Positions 19,624 to 31,854 of a DNA stretch of 64,000 nt are shown one piece after another (position 1 is the first letter of the stretch; every line of letters starts with the position of its first letter). Source of the stretch: Blastobasis lacticolella (lineage: Eukaryota > Arthropoda > Insecta > Lepidoptera > Blastobasidae); assembly GCA_905147135.1 (NCBI GenBank), contig LR990044.1, positions 13,210,122-13,274,121 of the forward strand. The letters are read 5' to 3'. Made by a program: the position numbers and the translations under genes. Under the pieces are notes generated by a model, which saw nothing but the letters and a program-made list of their open reading frames with translations, was not told the origin of the DNA and made no database searches.

Positions 19624-22170
19624 TGAGCTACGTAGAGAAATGGCCATTAATAAATCCAAATGAAATTGCTTTCGTTCTGATGACATACCTGCTTTTTATT
19701 CTGAAAATTGGACCGATCCTTATGAAGTGTCGCCCGCCGTTCGAAATAAGGAAATTCCTTATATTTTACAATCTGTTCAAAGTTATTAATTCAGCATATT
19801 TAACGTATGAGGTGAATATTTTATTCTTTACTTGATGAACCTATATAAATAACACTATTATCTTGTTAACTGTATAACAATACCTAATCATTCTCATATT
19901 TCAGTTTTGGGTTTACATCAGGAATAAAGGCCTGTTTCCAAGAAAATGTGAATATGGTGAAAACGCTATTTTCGTACGTAAATATAAAGTAAAATCTTTA
20001 CTTGAAAAATTATTTATTGACTTAGTAGGTAGGTACTTGTAGTACAGAGTAATACAGCAACATACCCGTGAGTGGTTTGTTTTTTATCATTTTTTATGTT
20101 ATTACATAAAAAAGACTACTTCTAGTCATCACGTTCTCTTTGCTGTAGGCCTGCTGGAAGAAATTTCTTTTTAGAAATAAGTAGTGCCTTTTGTGTCATG
20201 TATATATTTGCCATATCTTTGTTACCATTTTTGTGTGCAATAAACTATTAAATAAATAAATAAATAAAATAAAAGAATCGGCAGACATGTTTGTCAACAT
20301 GCCTGTTGGCATGTTGACCACCTGATGGAAAGTAATCACCGCCGCCTATGGACATCAGCAACACTAGGAGCGCTATTGTTGCCCACCACTAAGGAGACCC
20401 CATGTCATAGTCCGAAGGAAACACTGTGGCTGGGAGCTCATTCCACATCCGAAACGTACGAGTTATATGGTAGTGGTCGCAAAAAAAATTGAGGCGCTTT
20501 TGTACCTACTTATATTTTCATGCACAGCAGAACCTTATTACATTATTTATCCAGCAATCTAATTTACAGATAATCTGCATGTTGTACTGGAAATACCTCG
20601 TCACAAAAATCATAGACCTGCTCGACACTGTGCTGTTCGTACTACGGAAGAAGGACAGCCAAATCACGTTTCTCCACGTGTACCATCACATCTTTATGGT
20701 GATCATTACCTGGTTAACCCTCAAGTATGACCCCTCGGACCACTGGGCGTTCATGGCACTGTTCAATTGCACTGTTCACACGACAATGTATATGTATTAC
20801 TTGATAGCGGCTCTGGGACCGAGCTTCGCTAAGTACCTGTGGTGGAAGAAGTACTTGACCATAATGCAAATTGTGAGTACCTTCTGCCAAAGACACGATA
20901 TAATAAGAAGTTGTAAATTACACCTTGTCATGTAGTTATACTTTGCACAACCGCATTTTGGTTGTGGTTTGGTATTGGTACACATCTTCGAAGTTTTGGT
21001 CTCGCGGAGCTGATGGATAAGTAAATGTACGAGTATGCACTTCCGTAAATGTCAGAGTCATCAGATTCTTTAATTGAAGGTTTTGTTATGGCTAGTCCTT
21101 AACCTACGAATAATAATTATATCTGAAGAAGCACGAGTTACAAATGGCCTAACCCAAAACTGCACAAGTCCATATTTTGAAACAGCTATACTAACACATG
21201 CAAGTTCAATTTAATTCTACGAATATTATGAGAGTTTATTAGATTGTTTGAAACCCATTATAATCAACAACTGTTACACTAATATGCCCTAGTCTAATAA
21301 CTCATTAGTCATGAGGATACATTTATCCTCCACATTTAGTTTCGCCATAATCTTCACGATATGAGGCCGTGTGCGAGAGCGCAGTGTTGAAAGTGTTGAA
21401 ATAAGCAACGCTGTTGTTTTAGCTGGTCTACCTTTTCTTGCACTGCCTCATTACCACGACGACCCGAGTGGTCCAGTGGTCAACATGCAGGTCTGTCACC
21501 CCAGAGGTCCTGGGTTCGATTCCCGGTCGAGCAGAAATTGAAATCATGAAATTTAATTTCTGTTACGGGTCTGGGTGTTCTGTGTATAATAAGTATGTAT
21601 TTAAAAAGTATATAAGTAGTTTATCAGTTATCTAGCCCCCATAACACAAGCTTTGCTTACTTTGGGGCTAGATGGCGCTGTGTGAATTTGTCCACGATTA
21701 TTTATTATTATTTATTTATTAGTAGAAGGGGTGGGTGCTCTGTTGTTTGTGGAGATATCTGGGGGAGGCCTATGCCCAGCAGTGGGCGTCTTATACTTAC
21801 GTCTTATACGATACGATTATGATACGAGGCTAGGGAGTTGTCAGGACAGAGCAAAGTGGCGGTCCACAGTCACTGCCTAACCCACCTGTGGGACAGAGGC
21901 GTGAGCTTTAAATAGCGTGAGCCTAAAATAAATAGAAATTTAATTCTAAACCAGGTGCAGTTCGCAGCTATAATGGTGCACATCACGATCCAGACGCAGA
22001 CGACGCAGTGCCCGATGCACGCGGCGACCTTCTACGTGTGCGCCGCCAATTTGCTATTCTTCATTTGCCTCTTTGGTGATTTCTATGAGAAACGCTACAG
22101 AGCTACGCGAGCGCAGATCACAACCAAGGCGCAAGATCCAGCAGGTTTTGCCTGCTTGCATCAGGAGTAA
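19624..22170 (+). CDS. very-long-chain fatty-acid elongase (ELOVL family), N-terminal exon not located
   Basis: ER membrane 3-ketoacyl-CoA synthase that condenses malonyl-CoA with acyl-CoA. Exons: 19624-19811, 19905-19973, 20570-20872, 21955-22170. Introns are GT-AG and phases agree (the first exon needs one base from upstream). Visible signatures are KIIDLLDT (family KxxExxDT, here with Asp for Glu), the active-site HVYHH, NCTVHTTMYMYYL, and the TxxQxxQ motif split across exons 3-4 (TIMQI/VQ). Hydrophobic segments are spread throughout. The stop is TAA at 22168-22170. About 257 residues are accounted for; ELOVLs usually have 270-320, so a short 5' exon is missing. A candidate near 18690-18742 does not join convincingly. 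The C-terminus (CLHQE) lacks an obvious dilysine signal. The convergent neighbour is a desaturase. Confidence 0.88.
20277..20475 (-). repeat. LINE 3'-end remnant in elongase intron
   Basis: CACCTGATGGAAAGTAATCA and the following bases match the 3' UTR family at 23965-24310 (-) and 29710-30040 (+). The block CCCATGTCATAGTCC recurs near 36245. Confidence 0.55.
21458..21722 (+). repeat. tRNA-derived SINE (family 1), intact copy
   Basis: Complete head with A box (GAGTGGTCCAGTGGTCAAC) and B box (GGTTCGATTCC), body, and AAGCTTTGCTTACTTTGGGG tail ending in ATTT repeats. It lies in the last elongase intron and serves as the reference empty copy for the disrupted ones. Confidence 0.85.
21735..21935 (+). 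repeat. LINE tail remnants
   Basis: Two pieces: GGGGGAGGCCTATGCCCAGC (LINE ORF2 end/3' UTR style) and ACCTGTGGGACAGAGGCGTG. The second also occurs as the 52-bp insertion at 54930-54981. Confidence 0.55.
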
Positions 22171-22406
22171 GGCGACAAACACACAACCTCAACAAGCAGC
22201 CGTTATTGGTTGTTGTGGTTTTTGATATAGAAGGTTCTGCCAATAATAGTCACGTACTGATTCCGACCAGCGGGACTAAATCGCGCGGCAACCGTCCATC
22301 CGTCAGGATAAGGCGACGAAAAACACAACCTCAACAAGCAGCCGCTGGTTTTTGATGTAGAAGGTTTTGCCAATAACCGTCAACATACTGACTCCGACCA
22401 GCGGTA
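22160..22406 (+). repeat. imperfect direct duplication at the elongase 3' end
   Basis: Bases 22160-22274, starting in the last codons and stop of the elongase, are repeated at about 22302-22404 with some substitutions and small gaps. Shared blocks include ACACAACCTCAACAAGCAGC, GTTTTTGAT and CCGACCAGCGG. Confidence 0.75.
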
Positions 22407-23377
22407 GGCTAATTATTGAAAAAACCCTGTTGCCAACAATTATGTGATTTCCATGATTGAAATTGTAACTCTTGCGATGACATATATGATCGATTTAATA
22501 GTTTCAGTTTATTGCAATGCGACTTTTATAGCAACTGAACACATTAAATCGATGATACGGAATCGCAAAAGCAACAACCGTTCAACCATTTTCACCAACC
22601 GCAAAAAAACAAAATATCAACCATTGAAAGTAGAGAATATTGACAACAGCATTACGTAATTATCCTACGGGACTGACTCGCCTGACATCCGTCCGTGGGA
22701 ACTTTGTAGGCGGCACACGTCCTGGTCCTGGACAGAGCATCGAGCATTAGCTGTCAGTACGCGGCTAACCGGCAATATAACCCTTTTCCGTTCTGATCAA
22801 GTGAACCGATCAATTATTTGTACCGGTTACCGGAACCCCTTTATTCCCATGCAGTTGATAACATGTCAACTGTTTTACGATGGATGATATTAAGAGATGA
22901 GGTATGCCAACGGAACAACTTAACATCTGTAGTAGAAAAGTGAATTTAAAAAAAATACTTCTATCACAATACTTCATCTTCCTTACACAAACGTTCCTTA
23001 CGTAACGTTTCCAGAACGTTTCTTTTACCATCTCGAGGAGCATTATTATACTACTCTCCTGAGCTCCCTATTCTGTAAAGGAATTAAACTCTTGAAGCTC
23101 TTGGTGATAATTTATCAGTCATCCGTCACAATAAAAATAACATATGTTTATATTTAATTTTTTATTAATTTATTTCACTGGTTTTTATATTGATGTTTTA
23201 CTTTTTGAGAGGCAGTTATATTTTATAAACAATTTTTTTATATACTGTAGTTACTAACCCTCCTTTCCCAAATACGTTTGTATCATCAAAACTTATAAAT
23301 AGTAATATATTATTACGTACTAATTGTACTGATTTATCCTTCGATTACATTCTATCGACAACAAATTCATAACGATT
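22407..23377. other. convergent intergenic region with desaturase 3' end signals
   Basis: No gene is seen. On the - strand an AATAAA signal (plus-strand TTTATT, 23161-23166) lies about 215 bp past the desaturase stop and could be its polyadenylation signal. Confidence 0.4.
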
Positions 23378-26300
23378 TTAGTCACATTTTACATTGTTCT
23401 GCTCTTCCATCACTTCGAACTTTCTGCTACCGTCGCCCTTTCTTTCAGAGTAAGACTTTATACTGGCAGGAGTTGCTTCTTTCAGATCGTAGGCCAAACC
23501 CATCTTCTCCCAGAACTTGATGAGATACCCGGAGACGTGGCTTGGAGAGAGCTTCTCAGCGCTTCTGTAGTCGTATGGAAACGCGTGGTGATAGTTGTGG
23601 TTGCCGTCGCCTGCCGTAGTTATGTTGTAGAGCCAGTTGTCTCTGGCTTGTATATTTCTGAAAAGTTGGTACAACGTTAACACGCATGTGGATAAACTTT
23701 AAGACCGTATAATATTGTGCAAACGTATATCCTACCCTAATCCAAACAAATAAGAGAGGATCATCACTTTGCACAAAACTGCTGACAATGAATGGATGTG
23801 CAAAGCTGAGGACCGGTCCATAATAAGTGGGTAGGCGCGTTTCTTGACGCTTATGAACTGCAGTGGGATTAGCCCAGATTAGATAAAATTATGAGCTTAG
23901 AACTGAACTATTGACATCTGAATGGATAAATAAATAAATAAATAAGTATTGTATATTCACGTCTTTTTTATTTATTTTTTATGTCATACGACAGGCAAGC
24001 GGGCCACCTGATGGAAAGTGGTCACCACTACCTATAGACATTACCGAGAATATCGCCAATGCGTTGCCCACCTCTATAACACGTTACTCTGGCAGCAAAA
24101 AGGCAAATACCCCTCCACTGCCAAAGCCACGGTTCCCCAAATTCCCACCCCATGGAGCTCTGGAAACCTTACTTACCGACAGAAACACAATACTATTTAA
24201 AAGAGTATTGTTTAGCTGCGGTATTCTGTAAGGTGGAGGTACTTCCCCATTCGCGCGGCTCCAATTCGAACGGGATACCCCGCTATGCCCTACCTCTCTT
24301 CAAGAATACTTGCATCACTGAATACCATACGTACTTATTGTAGGGCCGGTCACCGTACGTGTGGGCGAGACTGTTGATGGTCAACTCGTTGTGGAGAGAC
24401 AGTATGTGTCTGATGAAGCACTGCCACGCGATCGCGCAGCGCCAGCTCTCGCCCCAGAGAAAAACGCCGGCCACAGTCGGTAGGACGAAGCAACACAGCA
24501 GCTTCAGTTTTGTGAAGTTCCTATTTGGAAAGACAATCTTTGTTACAATCTTTTTTTGGGAGTGATGCCACAAAAAAGAATTAAGTCTAGAGTTAAAACC
24601 TTGAGTCAATTATGCGCGACCGAAAAATCGTTGTGCCGTCAGCATGAAATTCGAAACCAATTAACGAACGAACGAACGAAATATGGCACAGCCTTCGTTA
24701 CATCTCGTTGCTATAAACCTATTCGCCATTTTGCACTGCTAGCTTTCGGAAATAACAGACGAGTATATATTAATTCCGATCCATAAACGCAAATATTATC
24801 CGACTCACCGCTCCTGCCACAAGACCATTGGGTCACTGGTAAGGTCGTCCAGCGAGACCTCTTTCCCTCCGGCTATCACTTCAGGTCTTTTCTTCATCAT
24901 CAGCCAGCCTATGTGTGAGAAGAACAATCCGCGCCGCGAATCGTGAGGGTCTGCGCTGGAGTCAGTATATTTGTGATGCACTCTATGGTCCCGCACCCAG
25001 TTCAAGATAGAATTCTGCCAGAATTATAAAAAAAAAATTCCATCAGATGGACCATCCTTGTGCCTCCCTAGACAATAGAAAAGGTGTTTGCACTTTTAAA
25101 GCGATTAAAGTTAAAAATGTAGCATCATAGTCTTCTCAAATGGCATTTCCTATCCGAGTGCTCTGAGTGCAGAGTGGTTTTTTTCTTCCATATGTACGAG
25201 GCAAATAGAAAATGTCTCTGTATTGATAAATGGATCAAACGTGTTTTTGCCCCCCGGGGTTTTTACAGGGATGAAAATTGAGGTACATACAAAACTTTGC
25301 CTAATACGGGTAACTCGTAAGTGTTGAAACTCTCAAATAACTTTAATTTCGCATTAACACGGTCGTAGGCGGAAATGCCACAACACTCTTAACTTGCCTT
25401 CATTCTTGGACGCACATGAGATAACGGTCGTACTTCACACATATTTTTTAACAGTAATGCTAGAGCAGCCACGTTTCCGTGCTAAATTGCTGTAGCTATA
25501 CATTTTGTGTCACATCACACGGTTACAGGTACACTAGTATCCTATAAGAGGGGTAGGAATCAATGTCGCATTTAAAGGTGCATGAGGTATACAATAGGAC
25601 AATCTCCATACAAATATGTGTGTCCAACACATACGACTTTCTTTCCGCAAACGTATTAAAAACCATTTGCCACTTTTTTTTGTCTTAATTCACACAGCGC
25701 CATCTAGTCCCAAAGTAAGCGAAGCTTATATACAATAAAGGGTGTTAGATAACTGATAAACTACTTATACTACTACTTATTATAATATACTATTCTTTTT
25801 AATACACACTTATTAAACATTGCGTACCTGTCCAGCGGAGCAGTGCATGATGATCAACAGGAAGTGCAGCGGCGCGGTGGCTTTGAAGCTGTGGTGCGAC
25901 CAGTAGCGGTGCGCGCCTATGGAGACGCCGTACCCGGTGAAGTAGATCATGACGTATGCTGGAAGGTATCCATGTTTGAAGGTCTCCAAGTCTTCATTCA
26001 CTACTTGCCAGGCGAGGGAGGCTTGTCTGCCTGAGTCAATGTTCCCCGATAAGTATAACCTTATGGTCTTCAAATCAAGAGTGAATAGGTATCTTCTAGG
26101 CACAAACAAAAGCTGTTTCCTATTCACCACAGCCCGTAATAGTCCACTGCAGGACTTAGGGCCTCTCCCACGAAAGTGGAGGTTATTCCCATAATCTCCA
26201 CGCTTGGCAGGCGGGTTGGAGATCGCAGTGTTAAAATATAACAATGGAAAATGCTGCTGCCCATTATCCAGACTACGGAGACTCTTGATCTGTTGCCTCA

Positions 26301-26735
26301 AAAACATTAGTCGCCTTGTACGACACCCATGAGTGTAAGGGGTTGGTGCTATTCTACTCTGCCGGACACCACACGGCTTCCTACTGATGCCTCAAATTCC
26401 CCCGCCTAATCCTCTGTCTGACTGAACACCATTAACCACCATTTGTTTTCACTAATATAAGCCGCTGACGAAGCAGCTGCGCGAACTCCATTTCCAAAAT
26501 CTACATGCCCTCTAGAATAGAAATACGTACCAAAAACCACTGACTGCCATTTCACAGGGAAAGCGTAAAGGTAACTCCAATACACACCGCCAATATGCAG
26601 TGAACACAAAATGGCAATGTTCACCCACTTCAGCTCCGATTCGAAAGCAAACAGCCCTTTCAGCTTCCTCTCTAATCCGAACAACATGCTTGCTTGTTGA
26701 TTGCCGGGCTTTCCCAGCGGCGATTGCAACTCCAT
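23378..26735 (-). CDS. acyl-CoA (first) desaturase, complete, five exons
   Basis: ER di-iron enzyme inserting a cis double bond into fatty acyl-CoA using cytochrome b5. Exons on the - strand: 26735-26531, 25958-25828, 25014-24809, 24520-24335, 23657-23378. All introns are GT-AG, phases agree, and the CDS is 1008 nt (335 aa), normal for insect desaturases. The three histidine boxes are HRYWSH (residues 85-90), HRVHH (122-126) and HNYHH (263-267); NSLAH supplies the extra His. The boxes deviate from common insect forms (HRYWSHH, KYTDSSADPHDSRRG, GDGNHNYHHAFPYDYR), which suggests a divergent clade with unknown regioselectivity. Role could be membrane lipids, cuticular hydrocarbons or pheromone precursors; the sequence does not decide. 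Introns carry LINE and SINE pieces, one within 15 bp of a donor site. Confidence 0.92.
23965..24310 (-). repeat. LINE 3'-end repeat in desaturase intron 4
   Basis: Near-identical in reverse to 29710-30040. Shared strings include GAGGTAGGGCATAGCGGGGT (read on -), GGGCAACGCATTGGCGATA and CACTTTCCATCAGGTGG. Its edge lies about 25 bp from the donor site of exon 4. Confidence 0.75.
25687..25815 (-). repeat. SINE family 1, 3' half
   Basis: The reverse complement shows the SINE tail (AGCTTCGCTTACTTTGGGAC) and TATCTAACACCC, but lacks the tRNA-like head. It ends about 12 bp from the donor of desaturase exon 2. Confidence 0.65.
26131..26390 (-). repeat. LINE 3'-end repeat (family 3)
   Basis: Reverse copy of 18061-18335 in desaturase intron 1; shares GTCGCCTTGTACGACACCC and CCTCTCCCACGAAAG. 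Confidence 0.7.
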
Positions 26736-27424
26736 GTTACAATACCGCCAGCGATCTGATATCGAAGCTGAAGTAACGACTGAACAATTCCCTGACTTGT
26801 TGCATTAATATATCTATTCTTCTTTAACCATTATAAAACTATACAGAGGTACAAATATTAGGACACGTGACCAATTTGCATAAATTTTAACGCGCAGCAA
26901 AAGGAAACGCAATAAAAACACGGAAAAATGTCGTTGATGTTGTAGAGATCAGAGTTTAAGCGCACACAGTGGCGATTGCTTAGTTACATTGTTCAATAGA
27001 AGTACCTAACATAGTATAGTTTATGTACATTGTACATGCTAAAATAACGTGAGCCGAAGACGAAAGTGTACCATATTTGAATCAAATATTGATGTTTACC
27101 TACGGAACGGCATTACGGAACAACGAAAATTATATGGAACTAAGTATAAAATACGTTGAGAAAAATACATAGTTCACAAATATTTCTCTCAGTTGGTTAA
27201 ATGCAATGTCACCTTAAAGATACTCGGTATTTTACTAATTAAACTCATAAAGATACATTCTCCTTCTTTATCCTAACGGTTAATCCCGTCTCAGCGCCAA
27301 TCCGCTCCTGTGTTAGGAAAACTTTTTCAGATTTACTGTAAACGGCTTCCTACCAGATCTCTATATTTGGGTTATGGCTTTAAACTCATAAATACATAAT
27401 TGTATCAAACAAAATACAATACTT
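26736..27424. other. desaturase 5' flank
   Basis: The region upstream of the desaturase ATG must hold its 5' UTR and promoter. I see no unambiguous TATA box, and no other gene. Confidence 0.35.
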
Positions 27425-27665
27425 ACAGAACAAGTGTCTGACCATGCCGTCCCCGCCGTGAACGGGTAATAGAGGCCGGCCCAAGAAGCAATGGCTGGAC
27501 GTCCGCGTCGTCAAGAATGATATGCGTACATTAAGCTCACCACCAAGGATGCCGAAGACCGAGCGAGATGGGCCAGGAGTAACAGGAAGGCGGACCCTGG
27601 GCCCTTGCGTGCTGCGCGGGGCGGCGCAACCGGGACATAATGTTAAGATGATGATGATGATAATG
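27425..27665 (+). pseudogene. LINE ORF2 C-terminal remnant (RTE-like)
   Basis: Despite small frameshifts, the + strand shows RPKKQWLDV, VKNDMRTL, then DAEDRARW and RKADPG, the ending of a LINE polymerase common in Lepidoptera. It is followed by ACATAATGTTAAGATGATGA. A related fragment is at 30860-30985. Confidence 0.65.
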
Positions 27666-28849
27666 AACAACAAAATACAAGTAATTTGTCTAATCTAAGT
27701 AGATGCTCAAGCCGTGATATCTTCAAAGCGGCTGGATGAATGTTGATCAGTTTTCCTTGCCTTAATCGTTTGACAAGGGTAACGATGGGCATAATCAATG
27801 ATTAAATCAATTACTGATGGCAGCCTTAATTCGGCGGTAATTGTGATAAAATTCCCCAAAATAATTTAACAAGGGTCGCTAATTTTAATAAACTGCAGTC
27901 TAAATTTTTCTTCGCTGGTATAAAATTAGGTTAATGAGGCCATTCTGAGCCAGTGACTTTTTAGCACCTCTGTTATTTTTAAGGTGTTATTCGATTTGTT
28001 ATATTCAAAATAGGTAAGGATTAGGTAATTAGTGATTAAATATTTATTATGATATTAAATTATCATTTTACATATATGGAGTTACGTATATAATTTATGT
28101 CAGGCTATTTTAAAAAATTATAAAGAGCTACCTCAGATCTGATCCATACATTTCTGAAGAACGTCTTGCCACTTAACAGTATGTGGGGTAGTTTGGCTTG
28201 ACTATGCCACTGACTTACGCCGAATGATTAGTGCGGATTAGGGCGGCGTGTTTCCCAATCTTTAATCAAATCATTCACGTAGAACCATCGAATATTGGAA
28301 AATACGGTTATGCCAGACTCGTAGCAGTGTCTACGACTACGGTTGCCAACGCTGTGTAGCCTAACGGAACATCCAAATACCTATTGCATAATAACGTATA
28401 ATATTATTATTGTATTTACTAGAAAACTAGGAAATCAGATAGGTAATATTAGTAGTAGAGAATATTGTAGCCTCCATTATTGACAAAAATCTACAATGTG
28501 AATTATAATATCATATCATACCACACGATCAATAAGACTGATTCTCGAAGCTATTATGAAATCATTAAACATTCATTCTTTCCCATGTATGGTTGTGTAT
28601 GATGCTCTCCTTTAAAATATGCAATACCAATAAAATACAACGTAACGGTATTCAGGCCACCGCATACCCATGACAATATCCCAGTTTCTCATACATATAA
28701 GGATGAGGGACTCGTCGGTTATGAGGAATACCTAGAGATGCGATCGTAAGAACCCAGCGCGCGAGTCCCGCTCGTAACTAGAATTACCTACCTTTGGTAT
28801 ATTTATTCTACCATCAACTTAGCAACAATAAATGTAAATAAACTAGCTT
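27666..28849. other. intergenic DNA, nothing recognised
   Basis: AT-rich sequence without an exon, RNA gene or repeat that I can name. Confidence 0.45.
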
Positions 28850-29055
28850 TTGCCGCGACTTCGTTCGCGTAAAATTCTTTTATAACGTTTCAGACCCCGC
28901 GGGAACCACATTGAGTTACAGGATAAAGCCTGTGTTATTATGGGCTTGAAGCTATACCTATTGCTGCCAAATTTCATCAAAATAATTCAGTAGTTTTTGG
29001 CGTGTTGGGGTAACAAATATCCATCCTTACAAACTTTGCATTTATAATATTAGTA
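28850..29055 (+). repeat. 'GCGACTTCGTTCGCG' interspersed repeat
   Basis: Begins near GCCGCGACTTCGTTCGCG, passes through CCAAATTTCATCAAAATAAT, and ends CATTTATAATATTAGTAGG. Partial relatives are near 14905-15080 and 49070-49290, and in reverse at about 37260-37310. Confidence 0.6.
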
Positions 29056-29709
29056 GGAAGCAGGAAAGGATATTGCAAATTCATTAAATTACATGCCTGA
29101 GGCATGACATGCTTGGTTCCTACAGTGTCTGTTCTTTTATGACTTTATCTACATACTTACATGAAAAAAAAATGTATGGACCATCGTAAATATTATGGGC
29201 GACATCTGTCGACCGAATGGGATGAGGGTGGGACTCGGTAAATTGTATAATAACAATGTGATAAGTGATAGTAAGCTCGCGCCTTGAGGATTCCGTGCAA
29301 AGCTACCACGGAAATAGGCATATCTTTGCTGCTCAATAAACGAAAATGAAACGAAGTGCGGATGTCACGTATCAAAAGCTTTTATGTAAGTAGAAAGCGT
29401 ACGTTTAAAGAACTGAATATAATATGCATCAATCCATAAGATGTATGGATAATGGTGTTTTCTACTTACATTCATGTTCCTTTGACAACTACTTTTTATA
29501 AAGATATCATACTGCTTACGTATGCGCTGACATTATAAGTATAAAATTGCAATGCCCCTACGCAACATTGTTACTCCTACAGGCGTCAGCATGTTATATC
29601 ATGAAGCAGTAAGCAGTAGCTGTATTAATCCGCTTAACCTTTAATATGGCCCATTGCGTTAAGGTGCCCTTTATAGGACTAAAGGTTAATCCAGAATATA
29701 GGTAGGTTT
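29056..29709. other. intergenic DNA, nothing recognised
   Basis: No gene or named repeat found. Confidence 0.4.
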
Positions 29710-30040
29710 TAAGAGAGGTAGGGCATAGCGGGGTATCCCGTTCGAATTGGAGCCGCCCGACTGGGGAAGTACCTCCACCTTAGAGAATACCGCAGCTTAA
29801 CAATACTCTTTGAAATAGTATTGTGTTTCTGCCGGTTAGTAAGGTCTCCAGTGCTCCATGGCGTGGGGATTTGAGGAACCGTGGCTTTGGCAGTGGAGGG
29901 GCATTTGCCTTTTTGCTGCCAGAGCAACGTGTTATAGAGGTGGGCAACGCATTGGCGATACTATTGGTGTTGCTAATGTCTATAGGCAGTGGTGACCACT
30001 TTCCATCAGGTGGCCCACTTGCCTGTTTGCCTACCATGAC
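29710..30040 (+). repeat. LINE 3'-end repeat
   Basis: Forward copy of the repeat at 23965-24310, ending CACTTTCCATCAGGTGG, then CATGACATGAAAAAAA. The short A-tail gives the orientation. Confidence 0.75.
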
Positions 30041-30179
30041 ATGAAAAAAAGGTAACCCATTAACCCATACCTACATAATCCTCTCCAAATCATTTCCTCG
30101 CTACGCCATCTCATTGGTTTATGTTACATTTGTCATGTTCATTCCGCGTAAGGGTCATTATACCCAAAAACCCCGATAA

Positions 30180-30198
30180 CCCCCCCCCCCCCCCCCCC
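30180..30198 (+). repeat. poly(C) tract
   Basis: A run of 19 C residues, the only long C homopolymer in the window. Its exact length is likely to be unreliable. Confidence 0.85.
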
Positions 30199-30332
30199 AA
30201 ACTAAAACCTGGCTACGCCCATGCTACGGGAACATTATTACATTCCAGTTCATTTGTTACGGCTTTCTTAATCTTTATTATGTCTCGCTGCTTACACAAA
30301 GCACGTACATATACCAATTTTTTCTTTATTTT

Positions 30333-30565
30333 ATCGTGGACAAATTCACACAACGTCATTCCCAAAACTAAGCACAGCTTGTGCTATGGGTGCTAGATTA
30401 CTGATGTACTACTTAAATACTTTTTTAAATACGTACTTATTATACATAAAACACCCAGACCCGTAGCAGAAATTAAAATTCATCATTTCAATTTCTGTCC
30501 GGCCGGAAATCGAACCTGGGACCTCTTGCGTGGACGGCATGCTGACCACTAAGCCACTTAGGTAG
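30333..30565 (-). repeat. tRNA-derived SINE (family 1)
   Basis: The reverse strand has A and B boxes (B box AGGTTCGATTTCCGG), GGGTCTGGGTGTTTT and AAGCTGTGCTTAG. It keeps CCCATAGCACAAGC, which shows the pre-insertion state of the 5'-most copy. Confidence 0.8.
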
Positions 30566-30839
30566 GTATAATACAAAAGCTGGCTGCAGGGCTAACCGTT
30601 GATTGTAATATGATGATTTTCTCAATTGATGCTCTTCAATCTGAATCTCAGACCAGCCTCACGGAATCTCTCATTAGTTAATAGCACTGTGTTCATTAAT
30701 ACTTGTTACTTAGGACAGTGGCAATAGCTTTAAGACCCTTGGTCTTTAAAATGACATTAAACTAAGAAAAATAGTTAGAATAGAATAGAGGGACAAGCTT
30801 TATTGGCAAGATAATAAAATTATATTCATTTCGGTCATC

Positions 30840-30985
30840 GCTGAGTCGGATGCGAGAGCCAACGGCTTACGATGCGAGAATGCCGAAGACCGGGCGAAGT
30901 GGAGAAGAATAAGTAGGAAAGCGGACCCTGGAAGAAGCCGGGACAGGCACTAGGACAATGATGATAATTTCGGTCATGTGGCCGC
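30840..30985 (+). pseudogene. LINE ORF2 C-terminal remnant (RTE-like)
   Basis: Shares ATGCCGAAGACCG and AAAGCGGACCCTGG with 27425-27665, ending in an ATGATGATAA tail. Confidence 0.6.
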
Positions 30986-31854
30986 CGCGACTACCGCTTA
31001 GATGGCCCAATCTGGACGTCCAACTTTCACACAATTTTCGTAACAAACGGCCGTATTTCGCTAATTACTCACAACATTTTCTGTTGTTTATCGACGTAGA
31101 CATATCCCCAAAGAAAATAATCTAACGAAGTTAGATCGCACAATCTCGACGCCTAACGTGAAATTATTCGTTGATGTAAATTTAGTCCTTAATACAATAT
31201 TTAGCTATGAAGCCCACATTTGGGTTGAATTGTTTTGACTTGTGTTGGAATAATAAGCCTATTCCAAGCAGACAATGTTTCAATTTAAAAACTAAAGGTT
31301 TAAAAAGCACCTTTATTATTATCCTTGGTTATTTAGAGATATAACTACCTTCCCACTCTTAAGATTGATGGATTTATTATTTTATACAAATACTATTTAA
31401 GTACGTACCTACCTATACGCTATAAGTGCCTAAATTATTACCAACCTATATAGGTAATAAAAGATAAAAAAAATTGAGGTTTATGTATTATATACCTACC
31501 CAAACAATGATCAGTGCGTAAAATACAATCTTTTTTGTTACATTGTTAAATAACCGCTAGCACACATGAAAAAACATTTACAAAATGAAAAAGAGTATTT
31601 TTTTCCGAGAGGATAATAGCGAGGATGCGTGAACGCGCCGCACGGACTGATGATCGCCTCCCGACACGCGAAATATATTTTACTTAACACAAAAAATAAA
31701 TTAATGGCAATAGGAAAGGTAGCACGCGATTCCTCCCGAAATTTGTGCAAAAATTTAGGTGCGTAATAAAAATTCCTTTTTTGTACACATACCTACACAC
31801 ACTACTCGTTTTACCTGAACAGTAGCAAACGAAGCATTGTAAAGCGTTTATCTA
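30986..31854. other. intergenic DNA, nothing recognised
   Basis: No exon or repeat assigned. Confidence 0.4.

Noticed and set aside
24283..24609. - strand frame extending beyond desaturase exon 4
   Set aside because: The residues outside 24335-24520 are intron sequence read through; splice sites and the match to the family define the shorter exon.
30121..30396. Frame with a proline run
   Set aside because: The prolines come from the poly(C) tract and the frame then runs through a reversed SINE.
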